Origin: Labia minor
Lineage: Eukaryota; Arthropoda; Insecta; Dermaptera; Spongiphoridae
Direction of reading: 5' to 3'
Assembly (NCBI GenBank): GCA_963082975.1
Contig: OY720344.1
Location: 3,769,580-3,833,579 of the forward strand
DNA length: 64,000 nt
Position numbers and translations under genes: made by a program. This document shows, piece after piece, positions 21,522 to 32,299 of this stretch. The number at the start of each line of letters is the position of its first letter. Position 1 is the first letter of the stretch. The notes under the pieces are model-generated. The model was not told the origin of the DNA, made no database searches, and worked only from the letters and a program-made list of their open reading frames with translations.

Positions 21522-24500
21522 TTATGTTTCTATAGGAAGAGGAACTAGTTTACTTACTGGCCGTTTAATTTCTCCATTTTTAGTTTTTATTGTCACTACC
21601 CTAACTACATTGTCATTCCCAGGATGTAATTGTAAAATCTTTCCTAGCAACCACTGGTTTGGTAACATCCCCCTTTCATGGACCAAAACGATTTGGTTTT
21701 CTTTCACTGAGATTTGCTTTTTCTTTCCTTTGTATCTCTGTTGCAAAGTTTTCAAATAGTCATGTGACCATTTTTTCCAAAAGTGATTGAACATCTCGTT
21801 ACCTAATTTAAAACGATAATTCAATTTGAGGTCATGCTGGGGGTGGTTTTCGAAAGGTAATTGTGTTAATGGGGTTCCTATCAGAAAATGTCCCGGAGTT
21901 AAGCAATCTAGTGAATCTATGTCTGTATTTAAGGGAGTGAGTGGTCTGGAGTTAAGTATTGCTTCTACTTGACACAATAATGTTGACAATTCCATAACCG
22001 TTAAATAAGTTTTTCCAATAATTCTCTTTAGATGAAATTTTGCTGATTTTACTCCCGCTTCCCATAACCCTCCGAAATTAGGACTATAAGGTGGAATAAA
22101 ATTCCACTTTATATCATTCTTTGCTAAAAAATCCTTTGTCTCGTTAGAGTTTGCATTGTTAATTAACGTTACTAAGTCATGCCGTATTGCTTTCGATGCT
22201 GCAACAAATGTGGTACCATTATCTGAGTAAATTTTAGTAGGAATACCTCGTCTTCCAATAAACCGTTTCAAAGCCAAAAGGAAGGTTTCGGTAGTCAAAT
22301 CGTTACACAATTCAAAGTGACAAGCCTTAGTTGCAAAACAAACAAAAATCACAACATAAACCTTCTGTGGTCTTGACCCCCTGTGCAGACTGTAATGTAT
22401 ATAAAATGGCCCAAAGAAATCCACCCCTGCTACTTGAAAAGGTTTATGTGGTATTACTCTATCCTCTGGCAGATCCCCCATAAAAGGGGTTAAGCCTTTT
22501 TTACAAAATTTTGTACACGTAATGCACGACCTATATACATTTCTTATTAATTTTCTCCCTTGAGGTATCCAATATTTGTTGAAAATTAGTGCTTGCATAG
22601 TGTGCGGGCCTACATGCAAGTATTTTTCATGATAAAATCGAACTAGTATTTTAGTAAAATGATTATCACGAGGAAGTATAATTGGGTGTTTTTGATCATA
22701 ATTTAGAAAGGAATTTCGAATCCTGCCTCCTACTCTTATCAATCCGTCATTATCCAAGAAAGGTGCCAAGTTTAATATGCTACTGTTATTTTTTATATCC
22801 CTACGATCGCTCAGAGCCTTATATTCATAAGGATAATCTCTTCCTTGTAAGTTTCTAATAATCAAACGTTCACTATTTCTGAAATTTTCGGAAGTAATTT
22901 CTTTAATTTCCTTGAATTTAATTTTGTAATTTTCCTTATAATCAACTTTCATTTTTAAATATTTTATAAATTTTGATATAATACTTAAATTATAAACGAG
23001 TTTTTTGTAATCAGAAAAATGCTCAATATATCTATCGAAATAAGAATTGTCTTGAGATGTGAAAACCTCTTTTGAGAATTCAACTTTAATTTCATTCTCA
23101 GGGGGGTTAATACTATTTGAATGTGTATACTTGTTCGGAGGTTTTATCATATGTTCTTTAATACCCTTAATCCAGCACCTTGTATTAATTAGCTCTTCTA
23201 CAGATATCCCCCTAGTAGCTAAATCTGCAGGGTTCATAGGAGATGAAACGTGGGCCCAATAGTGGGGATAAGTGAACTCTTGGATGTATGCTATTCGATT
23301 GGCTACAAACGTTTTATATTTGTAAGCGGGGGAAGTAATCCAATTTAGAACAACCGTGGAATCAGTGAATAAGTGGTAAAATTTTATGTTAAACTCTAAT
23401 GAGGGAATTATAAAATTTAAAGTTTTTATCAATAAGACCGCACCGAGAAGTTCAAGTCTCGGTAACGATAGTGTCTTAAGAGGTGCAACACGAAATTTTG
23501 AAAGTAATATATTTGAATCGATTAAAGAATTATCTTTATTATGTGCACTCACATATAGTACGCATCCGTAGGCTAAGGTACTTGCATCGGAATAAGCAAA
23601 TACTCTGTAGTGATCTACATCTACTGGGACGAGTAACCTAGGTATTTTAAATTTAGAAATATTTTCCATCTCAATTCTAAAGTTAGACCATATTTGTTGA
23701 AAATGGTGTGGGACTTCTTGATCCCAATCTAGGTTTATTTTCCATAATTGTTGAAACATTATTTTAAAAGTAATGATACAAGGGGCTAGCCATCCAAGAG
23801 GATAAAAAATTTTTGCCAAATCTGATAGAATCGATCTCTTAGTTAAGATAACATTAGGGAAATTTGTGAATTTAAAATAAAATATATCTTCACAGGGGTT
23901 CCATTGAATTCCCAATACGGTGGAATCAGTCCCAAAGGCTAACGTTTTTGAAGTGTCAGTTAATATCGCTTTGTTACGTAAAATTTCTATTATTTTATCT
24001 GAATTTGACATCCATTTGTCTAAATTAAAATTTCCCTTTGATAAAACTATCTGCAATTTTTCTATTAATTTTATCAATTCTTTGATAGAATTTGCCCCAA
24101 AGAGGAAGTCGTCCAGATAGGTGTTATTTTGAATAAGATTAAGGACCTCGGGAAAATCGTTAACATATTTGTTTCCCAACCAAAGTAAAGAACGTATGGC
24201 TAAAAAGGCTGATGGAGCCAGACCGAAGGGAATGCGAGCAAATCTATATATATCTATTGAATTTGATTCATTGTTTCTCCATATTATCCTTAGGAAATCT
24301 CGTTGATTTTCTGGAATTTGAATTTGTAAATACATCTTAACAATATCCGCACAAACTACAAATTTATAATTTCTAAATCTAGTTAAGATGACTCGAATAT
24401 CATTTTGCAAAGGATCCCCGATTTCCAATGCATCATTTAATGAGAAACCCGATGATGATTTCGACGATCCATTGAGCACTACTCTAAGCTGTTTTGTTTC

Positions 24501-24959
24501 CTTTTTGAAAACGCCAAAATGAGGGAGATAAAACTGTTCATTGTCTTTGTTTGGATTATGATTAGATAATGAGCCTACCCTTTCTATAATATTAGACTCT
24601 ATTAAATTATTAAAATATGTTTCATATTCGTATTTTAGGCTTGGATCCTTTTGAAATTTATTTGATTGAGTTTTGTGAATTTTTAAGGCTGTGCTAAAGG
24701 AATTTCCTAACGAAGGAACGATTGATTTGAACGGCAAGCAGACTTCTAATCTCCCACTGGGGAGTTGTTTAATTGATCTATTAAATTCCACCTCTGCATG
24801 AGACGGAGGGGGGCTTTTTGGTTTCACATCACATTTATCCTGTTCCCAGAGAATTTCTAAATTCTGTTCAATTGATTCTAATTTATTTTTATTTAAAAAA
24901 ATTACAATATTTGTTGGTGTTAGAGTTCCGCCCCTTCGCGGCTCCGAAAATGACCCAGC
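21522..24959 (-). CDS. pol: BEL/Pao Pol: reverse transcriptase, RNase H, integrase
   Basis: The frame is open from 24959 to the stop at 21522. There is no ATG where pol should begin, so it probably depends on a frameshift from gag. Numbering from a GTG at 24827 (1101 residues): RT with catalytic Asp161 (VVCADIVKMYLQ) and YLDD at 237-240; Pao-type RNase H with Asp414 (YSDAS), Glu459, Asp489 (FTDST) and Asp535; integrase zinc finger H733, H738, C768, C771; integrase core Asp803, Asp869 (SDNGTTF) and Glu923 (WEAGVKSAK); and a C-terminal DUF5641-like domain ending KRPVSKLVPLP. All catalytic residues are intact and there is no internal stop. It copies the element's RNA to DNA and inserts it in the genome. 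Confidence 0.95.
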   Translation of the reverse strand, partial: AGSFSEPRRGGTLTPTNIVIFLNKNKLESIEQNLEILWEQDKCDVKPKSPPPSHAEVEFNRSIKQLPSGRLEVCLPFKSIVPSLGNSFSTALKIHKTQSNKFQKDPSLKYEYETYFNNLIESNIIERVGSLSNHNPNKDNEQFYLPHFGVFKKETKQLRVVLNGSSKSSSGFSLNDALEIGDPLQNDIRVILTRFRNYKFVVCADIVKMYLQIQIPENQRDFLRIIWRNNESNSIDIYRFARIPFGLAPSAFLAIRSLLWLGNKYVNDFPEVLNLIQNNTYLDDFLFGANSIKELIKLIEKLQIVLSKGNFNLDKWMSNSDKIIEILRNKAILTDTSKTLAFGTDSTVLGIQWNPCEDIFYFKFTNFPNVILTKRSILSDLAKIFYPLGWLAPCIITFKIMFQQLWKINLDWDQEVPHHFQQIWSNFRIEMENISKFKIPRLLVPVDVDHYRVFAYSDASTLAYGCVLYVSAHNKDNSLIDSNILLSKFRVAPLKTLSLPRLELLGAVLLIKTLNFIIPSLEFNIKFYHLFTDSTVVLNWITSPAYKYKTFVANRIAYIQEFTYPHYWAHVSSPMNPADLATRGISVEELINTRCWIKGIKEHMIKPPNKYTHSNSINPPENEIKVEFSKEVFTSQDNSYFDRYIEHFSDYKKLVYNLSIISKFIKYLKMKVDYKENYKIKFKEIKEITSENFRNSERLIIRNLQGRDYPYEYKALSDRRDIKNNSSILNLAPFLDNDGLIRVGGRIRNSFLNYDQKHPIILPRDNHFTKILVRFYHEKYLHVGPHTMQALIFNKYWIPQGRKLIRNVYRSCITCTKFCKKGLTPFMGDLPEDRVIPHKPFQVAGVDFFGPFYIHYSLHRGSRPQKVYVVIFVCFATKACHFELCNDLTTETFLLALKRFIGRRGIPTKIYSDNGTTFVAASKAIRHDLVTLINNANSNETKDFLAKNDIKWNFIPPYSPNFGGLWEAGVKSAKFHLKRIIGKTYLTVMELSTLLCQVEAILNSRPLTPLNTDIDSLDCLTPGHFLIGTPLTQLPFENHPQHDLKLNYRFKLGNEMFNHFWKKWSHDYLKTLQQRYKGKKKQISVKENQIVLVHERGMLPNQWLLGKILQLHPGNDNVVRVVTIKTKNGEIKRPVSKLVPLPIET

Positions 24960-26748
24960 CTAACGAGGTATTTTGTGCAAACAAGTTCCCTTCTTTATTC
25001 TTTTTTAAGCCATTAGCTACAATTTTCGAATAAAGATCTACCCCTATCAAAATAAATACCTCTTTAGGATCGAGGAACGAGTTATCCGAGAGTGGCAAAC
25101 CATTTGCAAAATCAAATTGACTTCTTTCTACATGCACATTGGGTATTATAAATTTCAAATCATTTACCACGTTAAATTTTGCGGTCAAGGAGAACGCGCT
25201 ATCTGTCGGGGAGAAAAAATTTAAATTTACCGCTTTAGTTGAATTGGCCAATGGTTGATTTTTTAAACCCGAAATCGAAATTTTCGAATTAAAAGTTAAT
25301 AATTTTAAAATTTTTAACAACTTACTAGAGATCAATGATATTTCACTGCCCGGATCAATAAAAGCATTAACTTTAATTTCCTGACCGTTAGGCAGCTTGC
25401 ATATCATCAATGCTCTTCCCAGCACCGAACAAAAACCATCATTTTTGCAAAAATAATTATTGGTATGATTAGGGCTAGGCGAAGTGGATGTGGACATAGG
25501 GGATTCATTTTTATTACCGGTTTTAGGAGATGGCTGCTCAGACTGCTGTTTTCTTAAGGCCTGTTTCTTATTGAGGTCCAGTGTAGATTTTCCTTTTTCA
25601 AAGTGCAGAAGACTATTGTGCGACCTCTTACAAATTGTGCAGCCTCCAGATGTGCATTCATTTGATCTATGTTTCTCTGAAAAGCATTTAAAACATAGAT
25701 TATTAGATTTTACAAAATAATATCTCTCTGAAGGACTTTTCTGAGAGAAATGGACACAATTGTGTAAAATGTGGTTGTCCTTTTTACACAATTTACAAAT
25801 TTTCTTTATTTTAATAAAAGTATTTAATACTTTCCTGTCCTTCTTACACTGTTTCAACACTGGCTTATCTTCCCGTGGTGTTTCTCGACCTCTTACAGAA
25901 TCCGCAAGTTGTGTAAGAAATTCGAGCAAAACATCCAAGGCCGGGATTTCTTCGCTTTTCAAAGGGAAGATGAATCTCGACCTCGCCTCTGGATCCAGTT
26001 TAGACAAAACTGCATAGATGAGATAGGGATTGGACTCGACAGTATTTATAGTTAAAGAGTTCAACTGCGCAATAATTTCCCTAACCATCGAGATCAATTT
26101 ATTATAATTTTCACTCGAGGGAGTTAAAATTGGCTGCAAGCCGAACATCTTTTCAATAAGGTCGAATACCAAGTCCCTATACTTATAAAACGCCTTGCGC
26201 AGTATGTCTCTCGCTGGGATGTAGTTTTCGTCGGTCGACGGAAGATGCCGAATCGTGTCCAATGCCTTGGGTCCCAAGTAGCTTTTGAGGTATTGCAGCT
26301 TCTGCGCTGCACTCAAGGAAGGGTTGGATCCTATTGCCGCGTCGAACTGGTTCGTAAACGGCAAATAATCCACGTACTCTCCTGAAAAAGTTGGTAATTG
26401 GATCTTTGGCAAATTAATATTATTTGCCGCTAAACCCGACACCAACTTCTCCTGCTTTATTGTTGGCTGCTGTGGGACATTCAATACACATTTATTAAGT
26501 GATAGGATGAGACGATCAGTGTCTTCCAACACGTTTTCACACTGGTCATCTACACCCTTTTCAAAAATATTATTTTGCAACAATTCAAGTTGCAAAATTA
26601 CATCTTTAGTTTCAGCAACTAAAGCTTGAATCCCCGTGCTATTTGTGTTGGTCAGCCCCGCGAATAACAATTCTTTAATTCTAGCTGCTCTTGTTAATTT
26701 TTTCATCTCAATGCTGATCTGTTTCAATTGAGCCTCCAAATCAGCCAT
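24889..26748 (-). CDS. gag: BEL/Pao Gag with retropepsin-like protease domain
   Basis: The 619-residue protein starts MADLEAQLKQISIEMKKL (coiled-coil-like N-terminus), then a DUF1759-type capsid region at about 95-290 (LPKIQLPTFSGEYVDYLPF). Cys/His zinc knuckles lie at about 318-372 (CKLCKKDNHILHNC, CFKCFSEKHRSNEC, CTICKRSH). A DUF1758-type aspartic protease occupies roughly 430-610, with active-site motif FIDPGSEISLI (Asp465) where many retropepsins have D-S/T-G. It ends at LGWVIFGAAKGR plus a short tail. The ATG at 26748 follows the PBS by about 100 bp. The last ~70 bp overlap the open pol frame. In most BEL/Pao elements gag and pol form one ORF. Confidence 0.93.
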   Translation of the reverse strand: MADLEAQLKQISIEMKKLTRAARIKELLFAGLTNTNSTGIQALVAETKDVILQLELLQNNIFEKGVDDQCENVLEDTDRLILSLNKCVLNVPQQPTIKQEKLVSGLAANNINLPKIQLPTFSGEYVDYLPFTNQFDAAIGSNPSLSAAQKLQYLKSYLGPKALDTIRHLPSTDENYIPARDILRKAFYKYRDLVFDLIEKMFGLQPILTPSSENYNKLISMVREIIAQLNSLTINTVESNPYLIYAVLSKLDPEARSRFIFPLKSEEIPALDVLLEFLTQLADSVRGRETPREDKPVLKQCKKDRKVLNTFIKIKKICKLCKKDNHILHNCVHFSQKSPSERYYFVKSNNLCFKCFSEKHRSNECTSGGCTICKRSHNSLLHFEKGKSTLDLNKKQALRKQQSEQPSPKTGNKNESPMSTSTSPSPNHTNNYFCKNDGFCSVLGRALMICKLPNGQEIKVNAFIDPGSEISLISSKLLKILKLLTFNSKISISGLKNQPLANSTKAVNLNFFSPTDSAFSLTAKFNVVNDLKFIIPNVHVERSQFDFANGLPLSDNSFLDPKEVFILIGVDLYSKIVANGLKKNKEGNLFAQNTSLGWVIFGAAKGRNSNTNKYCNFFK

Positions 26749-26848
26749 TATTTCAATTATTTATATACAAATATATCAGAATATAGCCAAAACAAAACCA
26801 AAAGGAAAAGTAAATGAGAAAAAACTAACCTGATTAGAGACACTTCCA

Positions 26849-26866
26849 GTCCTGTCACGGTCGCCA
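26849..26866 (-). other. tRNA primer binding site of the BEL/Pao element
   Basis: Nine bases inside the 5' LTR, the minus strand reads TGGCGACCGTGACAGG. It starts with TGG, complementary to tRNA CCA, as primer sites do. From memory the complement resembles the 3' end of an arginine tRNA; that identity was not checked. Confidence 0.75.
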
Positions 26867-26875
26867 AAAGAAGTA

Positions 26876-27866
26876 TGTTAACGCAAAAAAGATCCCAATT
26901 GAAAATATGCTTCAGTGCATAAATCAATTCCCTTCTCTGCGTTAACAATGGGTTGGGTTATTTATATTATAATAATATAATATAATTCAAATGCAAGGTT
27001 TAGTCAAGGTCGCCAGTTAATTTTGTTTTATCAAAAAGGAAAATTAACAAAACCTTTTAATTCAAACGATACTTACCAATATACCAGTTAGACTCATATA
27101 ATTTCTTAAATTATAAGAAATACACAAATCGTCTCTGGGTGATCAGAATTATGCAGATACGAGGCTTCTAATTCTTATTTAAATAAAACAAGAAATAAAA
27201 ACGCTGGAAGCTCTCCAACCACAATCAATTTAACCCACCTAAATTTCCTTAAGGTATAAAGAAAGAATTAGTAAATAAAACAATTTTAATCTCGTTTTTC
27301 TGATATATTTATATAAAGCAGTGTATATTATAAAAGTTAAAAAGATAAAAAAAGCAGTATACAATTAGGTTTGCGATGAAAGCAAATAAAGCAAATAATC
27401 CTAACTTAAATTAACAAATTAACAATTCAATAAAAGAATAAACAAATGAAGTATAATGGAGATCGCACAATATTTCTCCACTGGACCTCAAATATGTAAA
27501 AAAAATTAAATTAAATTATGAAATAAGGTTTATTAAAACATTAACAAATTAATTAATATAGTAATTTTAATACAACCTGAGCAGCAAGAATTAAAGAAAG
27601 GAGAATTTTTACAAACCCAAAAATGGTTTCTGTTCGATCTGAGAGGTCTTCCAATTCAACCTCTCCAGGCTGAGGCCAAACACAAATAGGCAGATATCCA
27701 CATGGAAAGCAATGACCAAAAACCCAAAGACCCAAGAAACAAGACGGTACAAAAACATTCGAATTTTGCAACCCTGTGTCACGTGACCCGTCCTGTCTTC
27801 TCTGACCTCAGACATTTCAAAACTTAAAAATATCTAATTTGCGGGAAATTTGATCTTGCTCAAACA
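26876..27866 (-). repeat. 5' LTR of the BEL/Pao element
   Basis: Same length (991 bp) and, as far as I can compare, the same sequence as 20385-21375. It should carry the promoter and start of the genomic RNA on the minus strand. The target duplication AACGG follows at 27867-27871. Confidence 0.95.
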
Positions 27867-27871
27867 AACGG

Positions 27872-28317
27872 CTCAACGGATTTTGATGAAATTTGGTATA
27901 TTTACTTAATGCATCAGTATGATGAATTGATCAACTTTTGGTGAAACCGGAAGTGGTAGTATTAGTGATCGACAATAGGAAGGGAAGGGTTATTTTCACA
28001 CCAAATTTCACATGTGGAGACTTTTTACAAATCTCCACGAATCATGCACTTTGTATTGGTTTTATCCTCGGGAAAATCATCTTCATTAGTTTTTTCTTAA
28101 TTTAAAATTATATAACCCAGCCCTTCACGAAGTCACAGCCAGCACCTCCTTATATATTATAAATAAAATAAAATTAAAAATATTTATGTTCTATCCATAT
28201 CTGTTTTTTATTACATTAATAGCTAAATTTAAATTATTTGAAATTGTTTCTGTAGCTGGAAATTAATTTATTTCAAACCGTCGGTTGGTTCTACGCCTGA
28301 CCACAGGTCAAGTTATT
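27872..28317 (+). mobile_element. Family P repeat, copy 4, right part
   Basis: It continues from 20384: CTCAACGGATTTTGATGAAATTTGG module, AACCGGAAGTGG, then the distal half and ACCGTCGGTTGGTT with a diverged hairpin (CTGACCACAGGTCAAG) and TTATT. The TGACGTCA pair is degraded here. Bases 28318-29100 hold AT-rich DNA, a GA-rich stretch and no supported gene. Confidence 0.75.
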
Positions 28318-29105
28318 TTATTATTTATTAGGAAAGAGATGATCATTAATTATAATTTAATATACCGTAATTGTTCATGGATAAAGTAGTTTTAATACTA
28401 TATTTATATATACTTTATATATGTATAATACTTTGAAAATAGAATTTATATTCATGTGATTAATTTATTTATTTTTAAACTTTTTATAAATATTTCTCAT
28501 TTCTTTTGATCTTCTTCGATTCTACATTATCGTGTTTAAATTTGGCATGAAAAATAAATACACATCATTAATTGAATTCATGAATAAAGAATATTTTTTT
28601 TTTTTTGGTTTTAATCTTGATAATAAATAGAAATTATTTTAAAGAAAGGATGGTACCTAAAGAGAGAGAAAGAGAGAAAAACACATTATCTACTCTTAGA
28701 TTAATTTTATTATTTATTATATTTGCACTTGAAAATGTAAACATAATTATTCTTCTTTCTATATTCTTTTCTGTTTTATTAAATCATCTTCATTACCTTC
28801 TATCTATCATCCTATTGACATTGTCTACGCACTTGGCAGGTGGTTTATTTAATTTGAAAAGAGTTTAGTTTAGAAAGCGTTTACATTTTTATGTTGCGAC
28901 TTGTGTTTAGTTCAACAAAAAAAAAACGTCTCTCTCTTCAACTTTGCTTCTGCTGCTGCTGCTTTTCAAACAAAAGAAGATCGTTTGGTAAACGTAAACA
29001 TAGTTTGGAATTACGTGAGCAGATATAAGACGTGGTATTATTTTTTTTTCTTGTCAATGTTTGAATGAGTAAATGAAAAGATTAGAAATCATATTTTGCT
29101 TTTTT

Positions 29106-29644
29106 ACTATCTCGAAAATTTTCGATGTCGAGATTTTGATGTTTTTATACGTTTTGAAGGTTTCTGAATCATTTTCACTAAGGTTCAAAAAAATGTCTGT
29201 GTGTGTATTTATGTAGACAAGATTACGCAAACACGATTGAGCTAGAATCATGAAATTTGGTATACGGGAATTATTCAAAATTCGTAGCTCAACCGGAAGA
29301 GGGTCATTACCTACAACGTTTTGAATTTTTTTTCCTCTAAAGTGCCCGTAAAAATAAAGATATAGGTTTGATAATTTTTCACATGATTAAAAATTGTATA
29401 AAACAGCTTGATTGAATCGCTGAGAGTACCAGAATTAATTTTTTAACACTGCAAATCTCACGCGCCAACACGTGACGTGGTGCCATCAACAAAAAGCCAA
29501 ACATGCGCTGGTTTAATAAATATTATTTATTAATTTTAATTTATAATTTATAATTAATTAAATTTAATTTAAATTGAGTATATTACGTTAATTAATCCAA
29601 TTCAAGTTTGCGAGATAATTGAGTGGAGACACTCCAGCTTATTT
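29106..29644 (+). mobile_element. Family S repeat, copy 2
   Basis: It starts ACTATCTCG directly after a T-run, lacks about 30 bp of the usual front, and contains a short TG microsatellite, the CATGAAATTTGGTA module, CAACCGGAAGAGG and CACGCGCCAACACGTGACG. It ends GCGAGATAATTGAGTGGAGACACTCCAGCTTATT-like, that is inverted repeat, hairpin and CTTATT. Confidence 0.7.
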
Positions 29645-29839
29645 TTTCAATCTATTTATAGTTTCTTAACAGTGATTATAATATATCGAACCTGGTTTAC
29701 CGAACCGCCACTCGGTCATTAAAAAAAAATATTCTTTATTGGTAATAGCAAGTACCTGGTTCACCGAGCCGCCGTTCAAATAATTAAAAAAAAAACAAAA
29801 AAAAAAACATACAGCGCCCTTCTTCTTCTTCATTGTGCC

Positions 29840-30355
29840 GTCTTCGAAATTTGGACATCATCATAACTACAGCGACTTTGAAAAGACCAGAGGTTGAAGA
29901 AAAGCCAAACCATTCCCTCAGATGTTCTTCTTCCTAGGATCTTGCCCTCCATGATTAGGCGCAGCATAGAATATCACTCACCCCGGCCCGGTGTATATGC
30001 CCGAGGTACTCCAATTTTCGCCTCTTTACGTCTAATAAAAGTTCTTTTTATTTTTTCATGTGGAACAAGACATTCTGATTGTCCAGGAGATGCGGAGCAT
30101 TCTTCTACGTGTATATCTTCACAAATCGAAGGCTTACTATTTTTTTGCGCAGATTCTTATTTTGGGTCCATGACTCCACTCCATAAAAGAACGTCAAGAA
30201 CACAAAGCACCGTACCATTCGCATTCTAAGTTCGAGGTTAAATTCTTATTTGCAAGGAGCATTCGTATTGAAAGGAAGACACTTCTAGTTTGCTCGATTT
30301 TAATTTTAATTTCTTGGGCGTCTGTCCAGTTTTCGTTGACAGTTGTGACTAAATA
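29840..30355 (-). pseudogene. LINE reverse-transcriptase C-terminal relic
   Basis: On the minus strand the reading starts TVNENWTDAQEIKIKIEQTR and, after a frame change, gives LRMRMVRCFVFLTFFYGVES. It continues through a KRRKLEYLGHI-like motif and ends near LILGRRTSEG / LFQSR. The order (NxxW..EI..RI, FYGVExW, KLEYLGH, GKRxxGRR) is that of non-LTR RT C-termini, of a clade different from the intact LINE at 40-44 kb. At least two frameshifts and one stop are present. Overlapping plus-strand ORFs are antisense shadows. Confidence 0.6.
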
Positions 30356-30371
30356 TTTGAACATACTCACT

Positions 30372-30400
30372 CTCTCTCTCTCTCTCTCTCTTTCTCTCTA
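30372..30400. repeat. (CT)n microsatellite
   Basis: A perfect CT run that generates Ser/Leu-rich ORFs. The region 30400-30620 has no recognised gene. Confidence 0.8.
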
Positions 30401-30624
30401 TTTGCTGGTTTTCAATTACCAAAGGTGGAACTTAATGGTGGAAGAATTTTTTAACACAACAAGATATTTTGTCTTATTAATATTAATTATAAGACCATAT
30501 TTCTTGATACAGCCTTTAAACGTATGTATTAATGCACTGAAAGACAGAAAAATATGGCCTGTGAATATAACATAATATATATTTCGTAATTTGATTTTAT
30601 TTTTATTTATAATATTTTGTATTT

Positions 30625-30790
30625 AAGGTCGCACTGACCGACGTAGTTGCTGACATCATTTAAATTTACTATTTTAAATTAAGCGAAAACTAATAAAGAT
30701 GATTTTCCCGAGGATAAAACCAATACAAAGTGCATGATTTGTGGAGATGTGTAAAAAAATCTCCTCTAGGCTAAAACCAATACAGATGGA
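30625..30790 (-). repeat. Family P fragment
   Basis: Contains TTAAGCGAAAACTAATAAAGATG and AACCAATACAAAGTGCATG (each also in full P copies). Both P ends are missing, though a GCACTGACCGACG piece lies just before it. Confidence 0.5.
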
Positions 30791-30904
30791 TTTTTTTTAA
30801 AAAAAATTATCTATGGTGTGAATTTCAAAAAAATCCTTCGAATGTTATAATATTTCAAAAATACAAATATATAATGATATACAATTTTTGCTAGTATAAT
30901 AAGA

Positions 30905-30908
30905 TAAG

Positions 30909-30949
<41 letters not shown>

Positions 30950-31080
30950 TAGCTTCTCTGCCCCCTGTACCCCATAAAGTGATACATAGTATTTGGATGA
31001 AAGTCTATCTGCAATAGCTTTTCATTAATTTTATTAATACATTCACATCTTTTCGTGTTGTTATTTTAAATATAGTGAAA
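30905..31080 (-). repeat. (TA)n run and Helitron 3'-region fragment
   Basis: A long (TA)n at about 30912-30948 is followed by TGCCCCCTGTACCCCATAAA and ATACATAGTATTTGGATGAA, the tail sequence of the Helitron family (compare 34310-34462), truncated before its hairpin. Confidence 0.5.
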
Positions 31081-31404
31081 AGGCCCCGTCCCTGACAGGG
31101 TTCAGTGTATATTATTAGATAAACTCCTTCTTTGTTAATCACTTTTGAGTAGGAGATATTTTCTATTTTTGCACTTTTAAATTAAATTGTTTATCTCGTA
31201 CCATATTCTTTTATTGTAAAAAAATTTCTGTATAAATGTCCTCAGAAAATTGAACATGGTTTAATATACCAATGTTTAATTTATATCATCATAGGACATC
31301 TTACGTTAGTGAAAAAAAAATATTTAAAAAAATTAAATAAAAAGGGCTACCTTTTAGAAATAGTATCAATAAAATAAAAAAAAATACTTTTTAGTGATTT
31401 CTAA

Positions 31405-31690
31405 CTATCTATCTATCTTTGTGGCTCTACGGAACTCGAAAGTTCTTGGCCGCAATAGTCATATTTTTTCTAGTATCCCTATCCACTTTGCATTTACTAT
31501 TAATCTATGGTAATTTTTTCTTCTTCTTTTTTCCTAATCTCTATTAATTCTAAACATTCCTCATCGAATCATGTGGCTTATACTTTTTGTTATTTCTATA
31601 ACCAATACTATATTTGATGCTGTCGATTTAAGATTTCTCTTTAATGCTACCCATTTTCCTCTTTAAACCGCCATACAACTGCCTAAGCTA
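31405..31690 (-). pseudogene. LINE relic, inter-domain and tail pieces
   Basis: The left end (31411-31470) matches the LINE tail seen at 11110-11160. On the minus strand 31690-31490 reads KMGSIKEKS-like and HMIR-GMF-like segments that resemble the endonuclease-RT linker of RTE/CR1-type LINEs. The RT core is absent, so this is a large internal deletion or two joined fragments. Confidence 0.35.
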
Positions 31691-32299
31691 TCCAATATAC
31701 GACAATATATATTGAAAGAATTTTTTTTTTTTGTTTTCATAATTTAAACCTCTTTTAATTGAAAATAAATACCATATACTTATATAGATGATTTTTTTTT
31801 TGATTTTTTAAAAATAATTAATTAATTAATTCTATGTATAACAAAATAATAATAATAAATGTTTATAACGGAATTTTGTAAATTAAACCACATATTGATA
31901 TTTGTTAGTGTAAATTTATTCAAAAAATACAAACATATACACAACGTTTCGATTGCTACTTCTGTAATCGTTATCAAGCGACTGCACTGTTCGAGCGTCC
32001 AGTGACAAGTCTTAATGTTAAAATGTTCTTTAAATTAAATATTGAAATGAGAACAAACAAAATTAAAAAAACTCCTTGGGCAGATGATTGAAATTTGACC
32101 AATATTATTTTTGATTAACTTGGTTATCCCTATAAGACTCATATTTTTACGGTTTTTCATCAATTATTGTTACAGTCTATTTTAAATATATTAACAAATT
32201 TGTTAGAGTGAATAATGTAAACTTCATTTGTATATTACACCGTTTTACAATGTTTTTATCAAATCAACTTCACTTCATGTCTATCTGTCTGTCTGTCTC

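Larger units (their letters stand above)
20385..27866 (-). mobile_element. BEL/Pao LTR retrotransposon, full length
   Basis: Two 991-bp LTRs (20385-21375 and 26876-27866) flank a minus-strand gag-protease ORF and a pol ORF. The host repeat shows a 5-bp target duplication, AACGG at 20380-20384 and 27867-27871. The LTRs begin TG and end CA on either strand and show no difference I could find, which implies a recent insertion. Total length is 7482 bp, normal for BEL/Pao. The order gag, protease, reverse transcriptase, RNase H, integrase is complete, and no envelope gene is present. A frame change separates gag-protease from pol. Confidence 0.95.

Noticed and set aside
23059-26312. ORFs within the BEL gag and pol region in other frames
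   Set aside because: They are shadows of the two long minus-strand ORFs that carry all family motifs.
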